Notes under the pieces: generated by a model
Database searches by the model: none
What the model was told of the DNA's origin: nothing
What the model saw: only the letters and a program-made list of their open reading frames with translations
Origin: Paludibacteraceae bacterium
Lineage (GTDB): Bacteria; Bacteroidota; Bacteroidia; Bacteroidales; Paludibacteraceae
Direction: 5' to 3'
Assembly: GCA_017464475.1 (NCBI GenBank)
Contig: JAFTZQ010000019.1
Location: forward strand, 1 to 42,313
DNA length: 42,313 nt
Program-made: the position numbers and the translations under genes
Part shown: positions 32,160-40,887 of the stretch, in pieces
How the letters are laid out: each line of letters starts with the position of its first letter
Position numbering within the stretch: position 1 is the first letter of the stretch

Positions 32160-33401
32160 TTATAGAATAGCTTTTTTAATGTTTTCAATGATGTATTGCG
32201 CGTCTTCGTCGGTCACCATGGGACCGCTCGGCAGGCAAAGTCCCCGCTTGAACATGGCTTCCGAGACGCCGTTGGTATATGCCGGTGCATTTCGGAAGAC
32301 CGGTTGCTTGTGCATCGGTTTCCATAGTGGCCGGCTCTCTATGCCTGCTTGGTCCAGACAGATTCGCATCGCCTCTACATTGCGGTTCGGTTCGCAGTCC
32401 GTATGAACGCTTCCTCCGGCATGCACCACGCCTGCTGCGCCTCCTACGGCTCCTTGTACCGCCTCGGCATAAGCCGCTTCTTCATTCTTGACGCGCAGGT
32501 TCTCGTCCAGCAGAATAGTGCAGAGCCAGTAGTTGGCGTCGTACTCCGCCGAAGGTGCGTCGTGGAAAGTGATGCCTTCGATAGAAGCAAACGCTTCTCG
32601 GTATAGTTGTGCGATGTGTCTATGGTGCGCCAAGTGGTCGTTCAGAACGGTCATCTGACCCCGTCCGATACCTGCGCAGATATTCGACAGACGGTAGTTA
32701 TAACCGATGGCTTCGTGTTGGTAATACGGGTACGCCTCGCGCGCCTGCGTCGCGTACCACATTATTTTATCTTTCGCCGCTTGGTCTTTGCAAATCAGCG
32801 CACCGCCGCCGGAAGTGGTGATCATCTTGTTTCCGTTGAAAGAGAGCACGCCGTATTCTCCGAACGTACCGAGGACACGCCCTTTCCAGCGGCTGCCCAT
32901 TCCTTCTGCCGCGTCTTCGATTACCGGAATACTGTATTTGTCCGCAATCGCCATAATGGCTTCGATATTGTACGGCATGCCGTATAGCGCCACCGGAATA
33001 ATGGCTTTTGGGTACTTGCCTGTTTGGGCTTTGCGGTCTATGATCGCTTGCTCCAGCAGGGTGGGATCCATGTTCCATGAGTTAGGTTCGGAGTCTATGA
33101 AGACCGGCGTAGCGCCGATATAAGTGACCGGGTTGGCAGACGCGCAGAATGTGAAAGATTGGCAGATCACTTCGTCGCCTGCTTGTACGCCGCAAGCGAT
33201 CAATGCCAGATGGATTGCCGCCGTGCCGGAAGACAGCGCAACCACTTCTTTGTTCTCTCCTACAAAATGCTTCAAGTCTTCCTCAAAGCCGTTGACGTTC
33301 GGTCCCAAAGGAACGACCCAGTTGGTGTCAAAAGCCTCTTGAATAAATTGCTGTTCTTGCCCGCTCATGTGAGCCAGACAAAGGTATATACGTTTCGCCA
33401 T
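32160..33401 (-). CDS. DegT/DnrJ/EryC1/StrS-type sugar aminotransferase
   Basis: PLP enzyme that aminates a nucleotide-linked keto sugar for the surface polysaccharide. The product is 413 residues: IYLCLAHMSGQEQQFI and the substrate-site TNWVVPLGPNVNGFE near the N-terminus, ALSSGTAAIHLAL for phosphate binding, EDAAEGMGS, and SFNGNKMITTSGGG with the Schiff-base lysine. This resembles the PglE/WbpE group that makes UDP-4-amino sugars such as bacillosamine precursors. Residues 315-345 include an alanine/glycine-rich insertion (GAVGGAAGVVHAGG) before RPLWKPMHKQP. It sits directly upstream of serB and downstream of the PglC-like transferase, the order expected if the first sugar of the repeat unit is an amino sugar. 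Confidence 0.93.
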   Translation of the reverse strand: MAKRIYLCLAHMSGQEQQFIQEAFDTNWVVPLGPNVNGFEEDLKHFVGENKEVVALSSGTAAIHLALIACGVQAGDEVICQSFTFCASANPVTYIGATPVFIDSEPNSWNMDPTLLEQAIIDRKAQTGKYPKAIIPVALYGMPYNIEAIMAIADKYSIPVIEDAAEGMGSRWKGRVLGTFGEYGVLSFNGNKMITTSGGGALICKDQAAKDKIMWYATQAREAYPYYQHEAIGYNYRLSNICAGIGRGQMTVLNDHLAHHRHIAQLYREAFASIEGITFHDAPSAEYDANYWLCTILLDENLRVKNEEAAYAEAVQGAVGGAAGVVHAGGSVHTDCEPNRNVEAMRICLDQAGIESRPLWKPMHKQPVFRNAPAYTNGVSEAMFKRGLCLPSGPMVTDEDAQYIIENIKKAIL

Positions 33402-33405
33402 AAAG

Positions 33406-34014
33406 TTAAATTATTTCGTTATTGTATGTCATTTTCTTGCCGAGGACAGTACAAAAAATCATGCGCATATCGTCAGCGAAGGAGTAGTGTTCCGCGTAAT
33501 AGCGGTTAATTCGCACCTTATCGGGGTAAATTACCTCGTCATTATATTTGATCGGATCTTCCACCGTTGCCAGCAATTCTTCTTCGTTCCGGTACTTGAG
33601 TGTAGCGGGTCCGGTGATACCCGGGCGCAGAGATAAAATGATTCGATCCTCGCCTTGTAACTGGTCTGCATACCCCGGCACATCAGGGCGCGGACCTACA
33701 AAAGACATGTTACCGATCAGCACGTCCCATAGCTCCGGCAGTTCGTCTAATTTGTATCTGCGCAGTTTGGCACCGAGCGGCGTTATACGACTTTCTCCGG
33801 CTACGCTGACGCTGCTGCCGTTATGCCCGACGCTCATGGAGCGGAACTTATGGCAGGCAAAAAGTTTGCCGTCTTTGCCCACGCGCTTCTGCACAAAGAA
33901 AACCGGTCCCGGCATGTACACTTTGATTAGTATTGCTACAACCAGCAATACCGGCCATAGGAAGAGTAGCCCGAAGAATGCCGTTACTCTGTCAAATATG
34001 TATTTTAGTATCAT
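33406..34014 (-). CDS. Undecaprenyl-phosphate sugar phosphotransferase (PglC/WcaJ type)
   Basis: Starts each repeat unit by moving a sugar phosphate onto undecaprenyl phosphate at the inner membrane. The 202-residue product is the minimal form: one N-terminal hydrophobic hairpin (FDRVTAFFGLLFLWPVLLVVAILI), then PGPVFFVQKRVGKDGKLFACHKFRSM, LRRYKLDELPELW with the catalytic DE pair, NMSFVGPRPDVP, and RPGITGPATLKYRNEEEL. The start ATG at 34014 overlaps the stop codon of the glycosyltransferase by 4 bp. With the adjacent aminotransferase it probably sets the first, amino-sugar, residue of the glycan. Confidence 0.95.
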   Translation of the reverse strand: MILKYIFDRVTAFFGLLFLWPVLLVVAILIKVYMPGPVFFVQKRVGKDGKLFACHKFRSMSVGHNGSSVSVAGESRITPLGAKLRRYKLDELPELWDVLIGNMSFVGPRPDVPGYADQLQGEDRIILSLRPGITGPATLKYRNEEELLATVEDPIKYNDEVIYPDKVRINRYYAEHYSFADDMRMIFCTVLGKKMTYNNEII

Positions 34015-34784
34015 GTCTGTACTCCTTTCCGATGAATATATACAATTTTCTTATAAGTTCCGCATACGAGATTGACACAGGTATGCCATAATGAGGGCAG
34101 AATAGCCATTCTCTCAGTCTCTCTGAATAGTATGTAGTGCCATTTAATCATCGTCACGATACTATGGTTGCTGACAGATCCGGCGCGTCCCTTGCGATAA
34201 GTAGCCAGATTTTCCGGCAACAGATAGCAATCTGCCTTTCGGCTCACTTTTAACCACATGGCGTAGTCGTTATTTTTCTTGATATCCTCAATCTGGATCA
34301 AACCTACTATCTGTGTATCGTACATAACGGTTAGGCATCCGGGCCAGCAAAAGGCATACATCCCGGCTTTAGTAATCCTCGAAGGACCGGATACGAGTAC
34401 TCCTGTGGGTTGCCCGTCGCTATCCATCTCCGAATAGCAGGTATAGGAGAAAGCATAGCAATGTTGGCGCATAAATGCCACTTGTTTCTCCAGTTTATCT
34501 GGTGTCCACAGGTCATCGGAGTCGAGGAAGGCAATGTATCGTCCTTTCGCTTCCCGGAGTGCTCTATTGCGCGTGAGTGCGGCACCCATGTTCCTGTCAT
34601 TGCGCATATACCGGATACGTGGGTCCGTGTAGGAAACCATCACTGCGGCTGTGTTATCCGTTGAGCAATCATCTACAATCAGCAATTCCCAAGCCGTATA
34701 AGTTTGAGCCAGGACGCTGTCAATAGATTCACGGATGAACTGTTCGCAGTTATATGTGGGCATTATGATGGATACGAGTTCCAT
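34011..34784 (-). CDS. Family 2 glycosyltransferase
   Basis: Inverting GT-A glycosyltransferase of 257 residues. N-terminus VSIIMPTYNCEQFIRESIDSVLAQTY, nucleotide-binding DDCSTDNT, and the metal-binding AFLDSDDLW. There is no signal peptide; the C-terminal part is basic. It overlaps both neighbours (4 bp downstream, 35 bp upstream), so translation is coupled. The sugar donor cannot be predicted. Confidence 0.93.
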   Translation of the reverse strand: MELVSIIMPTYNCEQFIRESIDSVLAQTYTAWELLIVDDCSTDNTAAVMVSYTDPRIRYMRNDRNMGAALTRNRALREAKGRYIAFLDSDDLWTPDKLEKQVAFMRQHCYAFSYTCYSEMDSDGQPTGVLVSGPSRITKAGMYAFCWPGCLTVMYDTQIVGLIQIEDIKKNNDYAMWLKVSRKADCYLLPENLATYRKGRAGSVSNHSIVTMIKWHYILFRETERMAILPSLWHTCVNLVCGTYKKIVYIHRKGVQT

Positions 34785-35817
34785 AACTATTAGTCAATTT
34801 CTTTATCTGTTCCTTGCAAAAGACGAATAACAGGCAAAGGATAATACTGCCTGCCGCATAGATGATCCAATTATAGCTATTATTTGAATCCAAATGCAGG
34901 ATTTCTAAGATGAGGTATGATATCGGTTTGAACATTAGCATATGTAAAAATAATACGTATATTGAATTTCGTCCTATATAAGTAAGTATATTCCAATGCA
35001 TTTTGGTATTTGAGACTAATAATTTAATAACACCATAAATTAGGAAAGTTCCGGCGCATGAGGTTATGATTAATGTCAGCCATTGAACGACATCAATATA
35101 TTCTTGCATTTCTATGCGGAAAGGAACGATTAAACAAGTACATACTATTCCGAAAAGAAGTATAAAGTGCCACCAACAAGGTTGCCATTTATCCAACCAT
35201 TTTTTTGTCAATGCTCCTATATAAATGAACACGCCGGCCATAAATATACGTGTGATAAATACTGTTTTAATAGTGGGAAACAGCATATGAATAAGCGTTA
35301 ATACTATGCAAAAACCAGCCATAATGGAAAATCCGTAAATCAGCAGTCTTGTCCACGATTCCTTATGTGTGGTCCTGTGGACAAACGCAATGATAAGATA
35401 ACTCCAAAACATGGATTGGATGAACCATGTAGGGCCTAAGAAAGGATCATCGTATACCTCTAAAAAACAAACGATTAGTACCAATCGAAGGAATAGTTCT
35501 TTAATAGAGAATAAGTGGGTTATTTTCGAGTGGATGCCATAAGTTATGATTCCCCATTGGAAAAGTACGTTATGTAATAACAAAGAAATTATTGCTGCAC
35601 AAATAAGTGGAATCGCTAATTTCTTTACCTTATTTATGACGAACGAGCGTGTGTTAGTCAATGAATCCTGATTAAGAAAATAACCGCTAAGGATAAAGAA
35701 TAACGGCATATGAAAACTATATATTAGTTTATATAGAATGTTTGGACAACTGGAATGTCCGATAACCATCAGAATTATTGCAATTCCCTTTACTATGTCA
35801 ATAACTTGGTTTCTCAA
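34750..35817 (-). CDS. Acyltransferase family 3 membrane protein
   Basis: Integral membrane O-acyltransferase of 355 residues with about ten hydrophobic helices, likely acetylating a sugar of the exported glycan. The N-terminus (RNQVIDIVKGIAIILMVIGHSS) and FHMPLFFILSGYF are typical. The best start is a TTG at 35815-35817, because the next ATG falls after the conserved first helix begins. The DNA is markedly AT-rich compared with both neighbours, suggesting recent acquisition or exchange of this gene. It overlaps the following glycosyltransferase gene by 35 bp. Confidence 0.9.
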   Translation of the reverse strand: MRNQVIDIVKGIAIILMVIGHSSCPNILYKLIYSFHMPLFFILSGYFLNQDSLTNTRSFVINKVKKLAIPLICAAIISLLLHNVLFQWGIITYGIHSKITHLFSIKELFLRLVLIVCFLEVYDDPFLGPTWFIQSMFWSYLIIAFVHRTTHKESWTRLLIYGFSIMAGFCIVLTLIHMLFPTIKTVFITRIFMAGVFIYIGALTKKWLDKWQPCWWHFILLFGIVCTCLIVPFRIEMQEYIDVVQWLTLIITSCAGTFLIYGVIKLLVSNTKMHWNILTYIGRNSIYVLFLHMLMFKPISYLILEILHLDSNNSYNWIIYAAGSIILCLLFVFCKEQIKKLTNSYGTRIHHNAHI

Positions 35818-35837
35818 GAATGTCGATTAATATATTA

Positions 35838-36569
35838 TCAAAAAAAATCTTTTTGGATCGCACGCAAGCTCTCTTTGCTCCATTGTGATTTTTGGGCCTG
35901 ATTGATTAATCCCGTGCTAATGTTGCCTGTGTTGGCAATAAGCAGAGTAGGGATATAGCGTACTTTCAATTGCGCTGCGCGTACCAATTCAGCCATGTAA
36001 ATCTCTTCCCCATACATGAATGTCGGATAATGTAGTTCGGGGTATTGGTCTATAAAAGCCTTCGTAAATAGCATAAACGAGCCGTGCCCGGCATAGATTT
36101 CACAAGCCGGATAGACCTTTGAGTTTTTATTCTTCAATAAGTGGAGCGCATGGTACATCCGATAAATCCAGGTACTACTATAAATACTATTCCAAATAAA
36201 GAAGTTGCGCTTCGTCGGGCGAGAGAGCATGTGCGGGTTTTCATGACGGTCTATCTTTTCGGTGTAGATATCCGGAGCCGTCCATCCTATACCCCTTGTA
36301 TCTATACGCAGCAACTGCTCAAAGAAATCGGGCGCTAACTCCAGATCGACATTCGAGATGGAGACGTAGTCGTATTCCTTTGCGTACTTGTTATATATAG
36401 GAAGCGCACCGCCCAGATAGCCTAAGTTCTCTTTTCCGTTATCTGCTACCTGAATATCCACCGCCATTTGTCCTTCTACAACTTTTGCAGCGCGATGAAC
36501 AGACTCCATGAATGCTTGGAGTTCCTTGTCGGAATGATATGTAACACATATGAGCAGTATCTTTTTCAT
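35838..36569 (-). CDS. Glycosyltransferase, rhamnosyltransferase-like (family 2)
   Basis: Product of 243 residues with a GT-A-like N-terminus (ILLICVTYHSDKELQAFM), VADNGKENLGYLGGALPIYNK and SNVDLELAPDFFEQLL as the donor/metal region, and a C-terminal YGEEIYMAEL acceptor-side motif. It lacks the classical DDGSTD block, like other family 2 enzymes of the WbbL/rhamnosyl type. The start overlaps the preceding gene's stop by 4 bp. Specific sugar unknown. Confidence 0.87.
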   Translation of the reverse strand: MKKILLICVTYHSDKELQAFMESVHRAAKVVEGQMAVDIQVADNGKENLGYLGGALPIYNKYAKEYDYVSISNVDLELAPDFFEQLLRIDTRGIGWTAPDIYTEKIDRHENPHMLSRPTKRNFFIWNSIYSSTWIYRMYHALHLLKNKNSKVYPACEIYAGHGSFMLFTKAFIDQYPELHYPTFMYGEEIYMAELVRAAQLKVRYIPTLLIANTGNISTGLINQAQKSQWSKESLRAIQKDFF

Positions 36570-37465
36570 CTCGCGATATAGGTTTTAATGAAATATACTG
36601 CAATCCACCAAAATGATATCGGCATAAGCAGTATCGCCGCTATCGTCCATCCAGTATCTAACAATAAGATGCTTTTTGCGATTTTAGTGCTTCTGTATTT
36701 GAACATACGGAGCATCCAAATCCAGAGTTCTTCGGAAATACGGAATACCCATAAGAATTTATATGTTCCTTTCAGTTGCTTAGCCATAGACGCCATAAAT
36801 GCAAAGTTTCCCTCTTGCATACGGACATATGAACCTGTTTTTCCTTGTTCGTTTTGGTAATATATGGCACCACAATAATTGGGTATAACCGCTGTTTTCG
36901 GGCGTTGCTTATAACATAATATATGCCATCTCCAATCCTCCCGGAACCGGCAAGAATTTTGGAAGGTTAGCCTATGCTTTTTTATGAAATCAGTTTGATA
37001 CAGAAAACTATGAACAGGAACAGAAGCTCCTAATCCCCAGTGTACCAATATCTTGTATAAATTCAATTTGACTGATTGCGGTTTTGTACGATGTCCGTTA
37101 CTATTTTCCGAGCAGTACGCCGTATAACTGATATCCAGATTCTCGCCTTCCATGAGTGCTACTTGCCGCGCCAGTTTCTCTGGCTCCAACCAGTCATCGG
37201 CATCCAGAAACTGGATATACTCTCCTTGTGCGTGTTTCAATCCCAGATCGCGTGCGCTGGCGCTACCGCCGTTGATTTTCTGGAGCATATGAACCCGTCC
37301 GTCCTGCAACGCAAGGTTCGCTGCTACTTCGGCTGTGTTGTCCGTAGAGCCGTCATCCACGATAATACACTCCCAATCCTCAAGCGTTTGGGCTTGAAGT
37401 GAGGCAATGGCTTTGGGCAGAAACAGAGCCTGGTTATAACATGGTATGATCACAGACACTTTCAT
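36566..37465 (-). CDS. Family 2 glycosyltransferase
   Basis: Product of 299 residues: VSVIIPCYNQALFLPKAIASLQAQTL, DDGSTDNT and IQFLDADDWL are the GT-A nucleotide- and metal-binding blocks. Late motif CRFREDWRWHILCY and a C-terminal hydrophobic helix (TIAAILLMPISFWWIAVYFI) suggest membrane association. It overlaps the polymerase gene by 32 bp at its start and the next glycosyltransferase by 4 bp at its end. Confidence 0.93.
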   Translation of the reverse strand: MKVSVIIPCYNQALFLPKAIASLQAQTLEDWECIIVDDGSTDNTAEVAANLALQDGRVHMLQKINGGSASARDLGLKHAQGEYIQFLDADDWLEPEKLARQVALMEGENLDISYTAYCSENSNGHRTKPQSVKLNLYKILVHWGLGASVPVHSFLYQTDFIKKHRLTFQNSCRFREDWRWHILCYKQRPKTAVIPNYCGAIYYQNEQGKTGSYVRMQEGNFAFMASMAKQLKGTYKFLWVFRISEELWIWMLRMFKYRSTKIAKSILLLDTGWTIAAILLMPISFWWIAVYFIKTYIAR

Positions 37466-38681
37466 TTTCTGTAGCGTTTAGATAGATTACTAAATACATA
37501 GACAGCCAGAACAAAGGCAGCATACTAAGCGTTCTTGAAAACAGGCTGTAAATAAAATACTGAATGAAAAGCAAGGAGGCAAAGAGGTATCGTTTGTCTT
37601 TCTCTGCTAATCTGAAAGCCACAATCAGCATATACCCAATCAAGACCAAATAGATTATTCCTCCAAAAACACCTGTACCCAAGAAGGCCTCCAAGACGCT
37701 GTTATGTACATATTTGCCTTGGATAAAAAGGGACGAACCGATAAAGGGGTTGTCCATTATATTCTCAAAGGCATGCTGGTATAGCACATCCCGTCCGCTA
37801 GTCACGCCGGCATCCATACTGTTAGGATCATAGATGGAGTTGTACAAGCGGTCCAAAGCTTGATTGTCAAACGAGATCAATATGTCGTTTAGTATTGGCA
37901 GAAGCAGTATGAATAATCCGCCTAAAACAGGCAATCCGATGAGGATTTTCACCTTGTGTCCGTTCATGTACAGGAAAGCAATAAAGCAAATAATGAGTGC
38001 GACAAGTGCTCCTCGTGAACCGGCTGCTATAGAGACGAATAACCCTATGACGATGGCAAAAGCGCTCAGCAGTTTATGCCATAGCCGGATGTTACGTTGG
38101 TAGAATAGCGCAATCGCCATAAGCGTAATAGTAGTACCTAAATGTCCAAAAGCGATAGTATCCATGGATGCGTTTCCCATGAACCGTCCGTCCGGACCGA
38201 TATAATCCAATGCTTTGCCGGTGACAATATAGGACAAACTAATCAATCCCATGGTTAGAAAGATGAGCAGAATGGTTGTATTCAGTTTGCGTAAATCCAT
38301 TTCTTCCCATCGGAAGAAAGCGAACCCGTAGAATGGCACAATTGCGGCGTTCGCGTATAGAAAAACGGCAGCAAAAGGATTTGTCACAATCTCTTGTTTC
38401 ACTCCTGCCAGCATAAAATCATAGTACATTCGGATGAAGTAAATCCAGATGAAGAGTTGAACGAGGAATGAAGCGGTTCCTATGCGTCTAAACTTCACTT
38501 TTCCTTCGTGCATTTGCAAGGTAATAATAAAAAGGAACGCTATGAAGATCAGTACATAATATACGCTCTTCATCATAGCGACATTATTCCCTTCCGGCAG
38601 GTAAGTAAACCCGTCGTAAGCAAACAGCAATAGCAGAATGAGCCATTGCAAACGTCCTATGAGGCGGTTTCTATCCAACAT
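37434..38681 (-). CDS. O-antigen ligase/polymerase (Wzy-like) membrane protein
   Basis: Polytopic inner-membrane protein of 415 residues with about ten to twelve hydrophobic helices. The large loop between late helices (HAFENIMDNPFIGSSLF ... YVHNSVLEAFLGTGVFGG) carries the HNS-type motif of the Wzy/WaaL family. As no ligase acceptor is defined, polymerase of the capsule or O-antigen repeat unit is the most likely role. It overlaps the start of the following glycosyltransferase by 32 bp and lies next to the flippase-glycosyltransferase pair, as is typical of a Wzx/Wzy locus. Confidence 0.85.
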   Translation of the reverse strand: MLDRNRLIGRLQWLILLLLFAYDGFTYLPEGNNVAMMKSVYYVLIFIAFLFIITLQMHEGKVKFRRIGTASFLVQLFIWIYFIRMYYDFMLAGVKQEIVTNPFAAVFLYANAAIVPFYGFAFFRWEEMDLRKLNTTILLIFLTMGLISLSYIVTGKALDYIGPDGRFMGNASMDTIAFGHLGTTITLMAIALFYQRNIRLWHKLLSAFAIVIGLFVSIAAGSRGALVALIICFIAFLYMNGHKVKILIGLPVLGGLFILLLPILNDILISFDNQALDRLYNSIYDPNSMDAGVTSGRDVLYQHAFENIMDNPFIGSSLFIQGKYVHNSVLEAFLGTGVFGGIIYLVLIGYMLIVAFRLAEKDKRYLFASLLFIQYFIYSLFSRTLSMLPLFWLSMYLVIYLNATENESVCDHTML

Positions 38682-39486
38682 TCCCGAATAATCGTTTCCC
38701 CCATTTGACTCTCTCTTCCTCGCTACGGATATAGGTTCCTTTTGGGCGTCCTTGCTGCTGCATCACATATTCGTTGGATTGAATGCGTAATTGGACCGCT
38801 TTCTTTGAATAAGGTCGGTCTTCTGTGGGGTGGAGGTAGATGTTATTTTTGCAGTATCGGTCGTGTGCTTTAGGACACGCGGTATGTATCCGGTAATGAA
38901 TATCGTTCTCTTCGCCATACAGGAATATCTGTTCGTCGAACAGTCCTGCTTCTTCAAACATTGCTTTGCGCACGCAAAAACATGCGCCACAGAAGTACAT
39001 GTGCTTCCAGCAGAAGCAATCTGTCCGATTGGCTATGATGCCTCCGATAAGCCGCACGAAGCCATTATAATGATTTAGTAGCGAGAAAGAGGAACCGCGC
39101 TTGCCGGACATGTTGACGATTTGTTTGAATCCTACAAGCGCCAGATCGGGGTCTTTTTTGTATTGCGATACAATGTCTTTAAGTGAAATTTGTATCAGCC
39201 GTACATCGGGATTCATGATCATTATTATAGGCGAAGAGGCATGTCGGATGCCGATGTTGTTTCCCTGGCCGTAACCGCCGTTTTGGGAGTTGCTCAGCAC
39301 GATGACTTTCCCGCCGTAGCGTTGCGCTATTTCATTTTGCATGTGCGCAAAGTAGCGGCTGTTATTATCCACCACAATCACCTCCAACGCATCGTCCAAA
39401 TCATTATGTGAAAAGAGCGCATCCAGACACCCGTAGATGTCCGGTTCGGAATTATACGTTACTATGATAACAGACAACTCTTTCAT
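38671..39486 (-). CDS. Family 2 glycosyltransferase (rhamnosyltransferase-like)
   Basis: Product of 271 residues from the ATG at 39486 (MKELSVIIVTYNSEPDIYGC); a longer in-frame ORF extends into the flippase gene and is rejected. It has VVDNNSRYFA, GYGQGNNIGIRHA and IIMIMNPDVRLI, the typical blocks of WbbL-like enzymes, and FLYGEENDIHYRI near the C-terminus. It starts 4 bp after the flippase stop codon and overlaps the polymerase gene by 11 bp. Confidence 0.93.
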   Translation of the reverse strand: MKELSVIIVTYNSEPDIYGCLDALFSHNDLDDALEVIVVDNNSRYFAHMQNEIAQRYGGKVIVLSNSQNGGYGQGNNIGIRHASSPIIMIMNPDVRLIQISLKDIVSQYKKDPDLALVGFKQIVNMSGKRGSSFSLLNHYNGFVRLIGGIIANRTDCFCWKHMYFCGACFCVRKAMFEEAGLFDEQIFLYGEENDIHYRIHTACPKAHDRYCKNNIYLHPTEDRPYSKKAVQLRIQSNEYVMQQQGRPKGTYIRSEEERVKWGKRLFGNVG

Positions 39487-39490
39487 TTTA

Positions 39491-40846
39491 TTATTTGCCC
39501 CATAGTTCTTTGATGACAACACTTGGCCATTTCCAGTTCTGGTATGCCAGCTGTGCGATACCCGGTGCCAGAATAAGTCCCCAGACACCCATTTGCAGCG
39601 GACTGAGGAAGAGCCACAGCAATACAACCGTTGCGGCTCCGCTTGCCAGAGACGGAATAAAGAACGGAATCCGGTTATCTGCCATGATAAATCCAGCCGA
39701 TTGCGCGTGGTTGTGCTCCAAAAGGCTGATAAAGAGCATTACGCATAACATCGCGGTTGGCAGGAAATGTGTTTGGCTATGAATCAGGTCCAAAGCCCAG
39801 TTGCCCAGGAATACCCACGCCACACCGCCTGCTGTATACACAGCAATCAGACTTCCCGTGCAGAGCAGGTAATAGCGTCTCAATCCCGCCAGATTATTCT
39901 CCGTGCGGCATTGAGCCAGTTTCGGCAAGTATGATTGATAGAAGACTGTTGCGCATCTTGCCAGAATGTCCATCACCTGCAGCGTGATACCATAGCAAGC
40001 GACTTCCTCCAGCGTCAGAAATGCCGATCCGATCAGCACGGAGGATTTGTTTACCAGAAATCCACCGGCTTGCGTCAGACCGATTTTAATGGCATTGGGT
40101 GTGATAGCGCTTAGTATCTGTTTTGGTTCTTGTGCCGCCGCGTCATCCAATTTGGCTTTCAACTCTTCCGTAAAAAATACGCGGTACGTTAGCACACGGC
40201 GGATGATTGTGGAAATCAGTTGTGAACCCACGATAGCGGTTAATCCGAAACCGGCATAAATCAGTCCAATCGCCAATCCCACATAAATCGCCTGACCAAA
40301 GATATTGATTTGTTGACTTTGGCGGATGTACCCTTTGCCCGTCAGTAGCGCGTCGTAATAGAAGGTGTAGAGGTTGTAGCAGTTGATTCCGATTAGCAGC
40401 AGCCAAGCTATCATTGCATCTTGCCGGTCGCCGGAGTATTTTTGCAGAATATAGTAGAAATAAGCGGTTCCGGCAGTTGCCAACAGCCCAAAGACCGCCA
40501 AAGCCATCCACCGGTAGAAGCGCCGCATGGCAATCAGCGAACCTTTCAGCAGACCGTAATCCACTTCGGCATCGCTGGTCGTGTGCTGCACGCCGTCGCG
40601 CTGAAGCGTCTTCACGCCCGAGAAAATATAACTGATGTTGCGCGCAAAAGTCGGACGAAAACCGAAATCAAGAAGCAGCACAAGTGCCGTAATGGTCTGA
40701 AAAATATTCCAGATTCCCACGGTCTCCTGCGGCATTTTGTTCAATATGAAAGGAAGCAGAATGACCCCTGCTCCGATCATAAAAGCCGTTCCAATATAGC
40801 TCCACGCTATCTCTTTCTTCCCGATATGTTCTACCTTTTCAGCCAT
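39491..40846 (-). CDS. Polysaccharide flippase (Wzx-like, MOP superfamily)
   Basis: Inner-membrane protein of 451 residues with twelve to fourteen predicted helices; flips lipid-linked repeat units to the periplasmic face. N-terminus KEIAWSYIGTAFMIGAGVILLPFIL is typical of the polysaccharide-transporter group. Charged loops (VKTLQRDGVQHTTSDAEVDYG; ELKAKLDDAAAQEPKQI) separate helix groups. It is separated from ugd by 41 bp, most of which is a GC-rich palindromic repeat. Confidence 0.9.
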   Translation of the reverse strand: MAEKVEHIGKKEIAWSYIGTAFMIGAGVILLPFILNKMPQETVGIWNIFQTITALVLLLDFGFRPTFARNISYIFSGVKTLQRDGVQHTTSDAEVDYGLLKGSLIAMRRFYRWMALAVFGLLATAGTAYFYYILQKYSGDRQDAMIAWLLLIGINCYNLYTFYYDALLTGKGYIRQSQQINIFGQAIYVGLAIGLIYAGFGLTAIVGSQLISTIIRRVLTYRVFFTEELKAKLDDAAAQEPKQILSAITPNAIKIGLTQAGGFLVNKSSVLIGSAFLTLEEVACYGITLQVMDILARCATVFYQSYLPKLAQCRTENNLAGLRRYYLLCTGSLIAVYTAGGVAWVFLGNWALDLIHSQTHFLPTAMLCVMLFISLLEHNHAQSAGFIMADNRIPFFIPSLASGAATVVLLWLFLSPLQMGVWGLILAPGIAQLAYQNWKWPSVVIKELWGK

Positions 40847-40859
40847 TTCTTACTTTTCT

Positions 40860-40887
40860 CCTCCCTTGAGGGGAGGTCGGGTGGGGT
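40860..40887. repeat. GC-rich palindromic intergenic repeat
   Basis: CCTCCC (40860-40865) and GGGAGG (40871-40876) form a 6 bp stem with loop TTGAG, followed by TCGGGTGGGGTT. Similar CTCCC...GGGGAGG...GGTGGGG words occur, as I recall, between genes of many Bacteroidetes. Here it fills the ugd-flippase gap. Confidence 0.6.

Noticed and set aside
39487-39627. N-terminal extension of the glycosyltransferase at 38671-39486
   Set aside because: The extension lies inside the flippase gene, is not GT-like, and the ATG at 39486 gives the normal family N-terminus.
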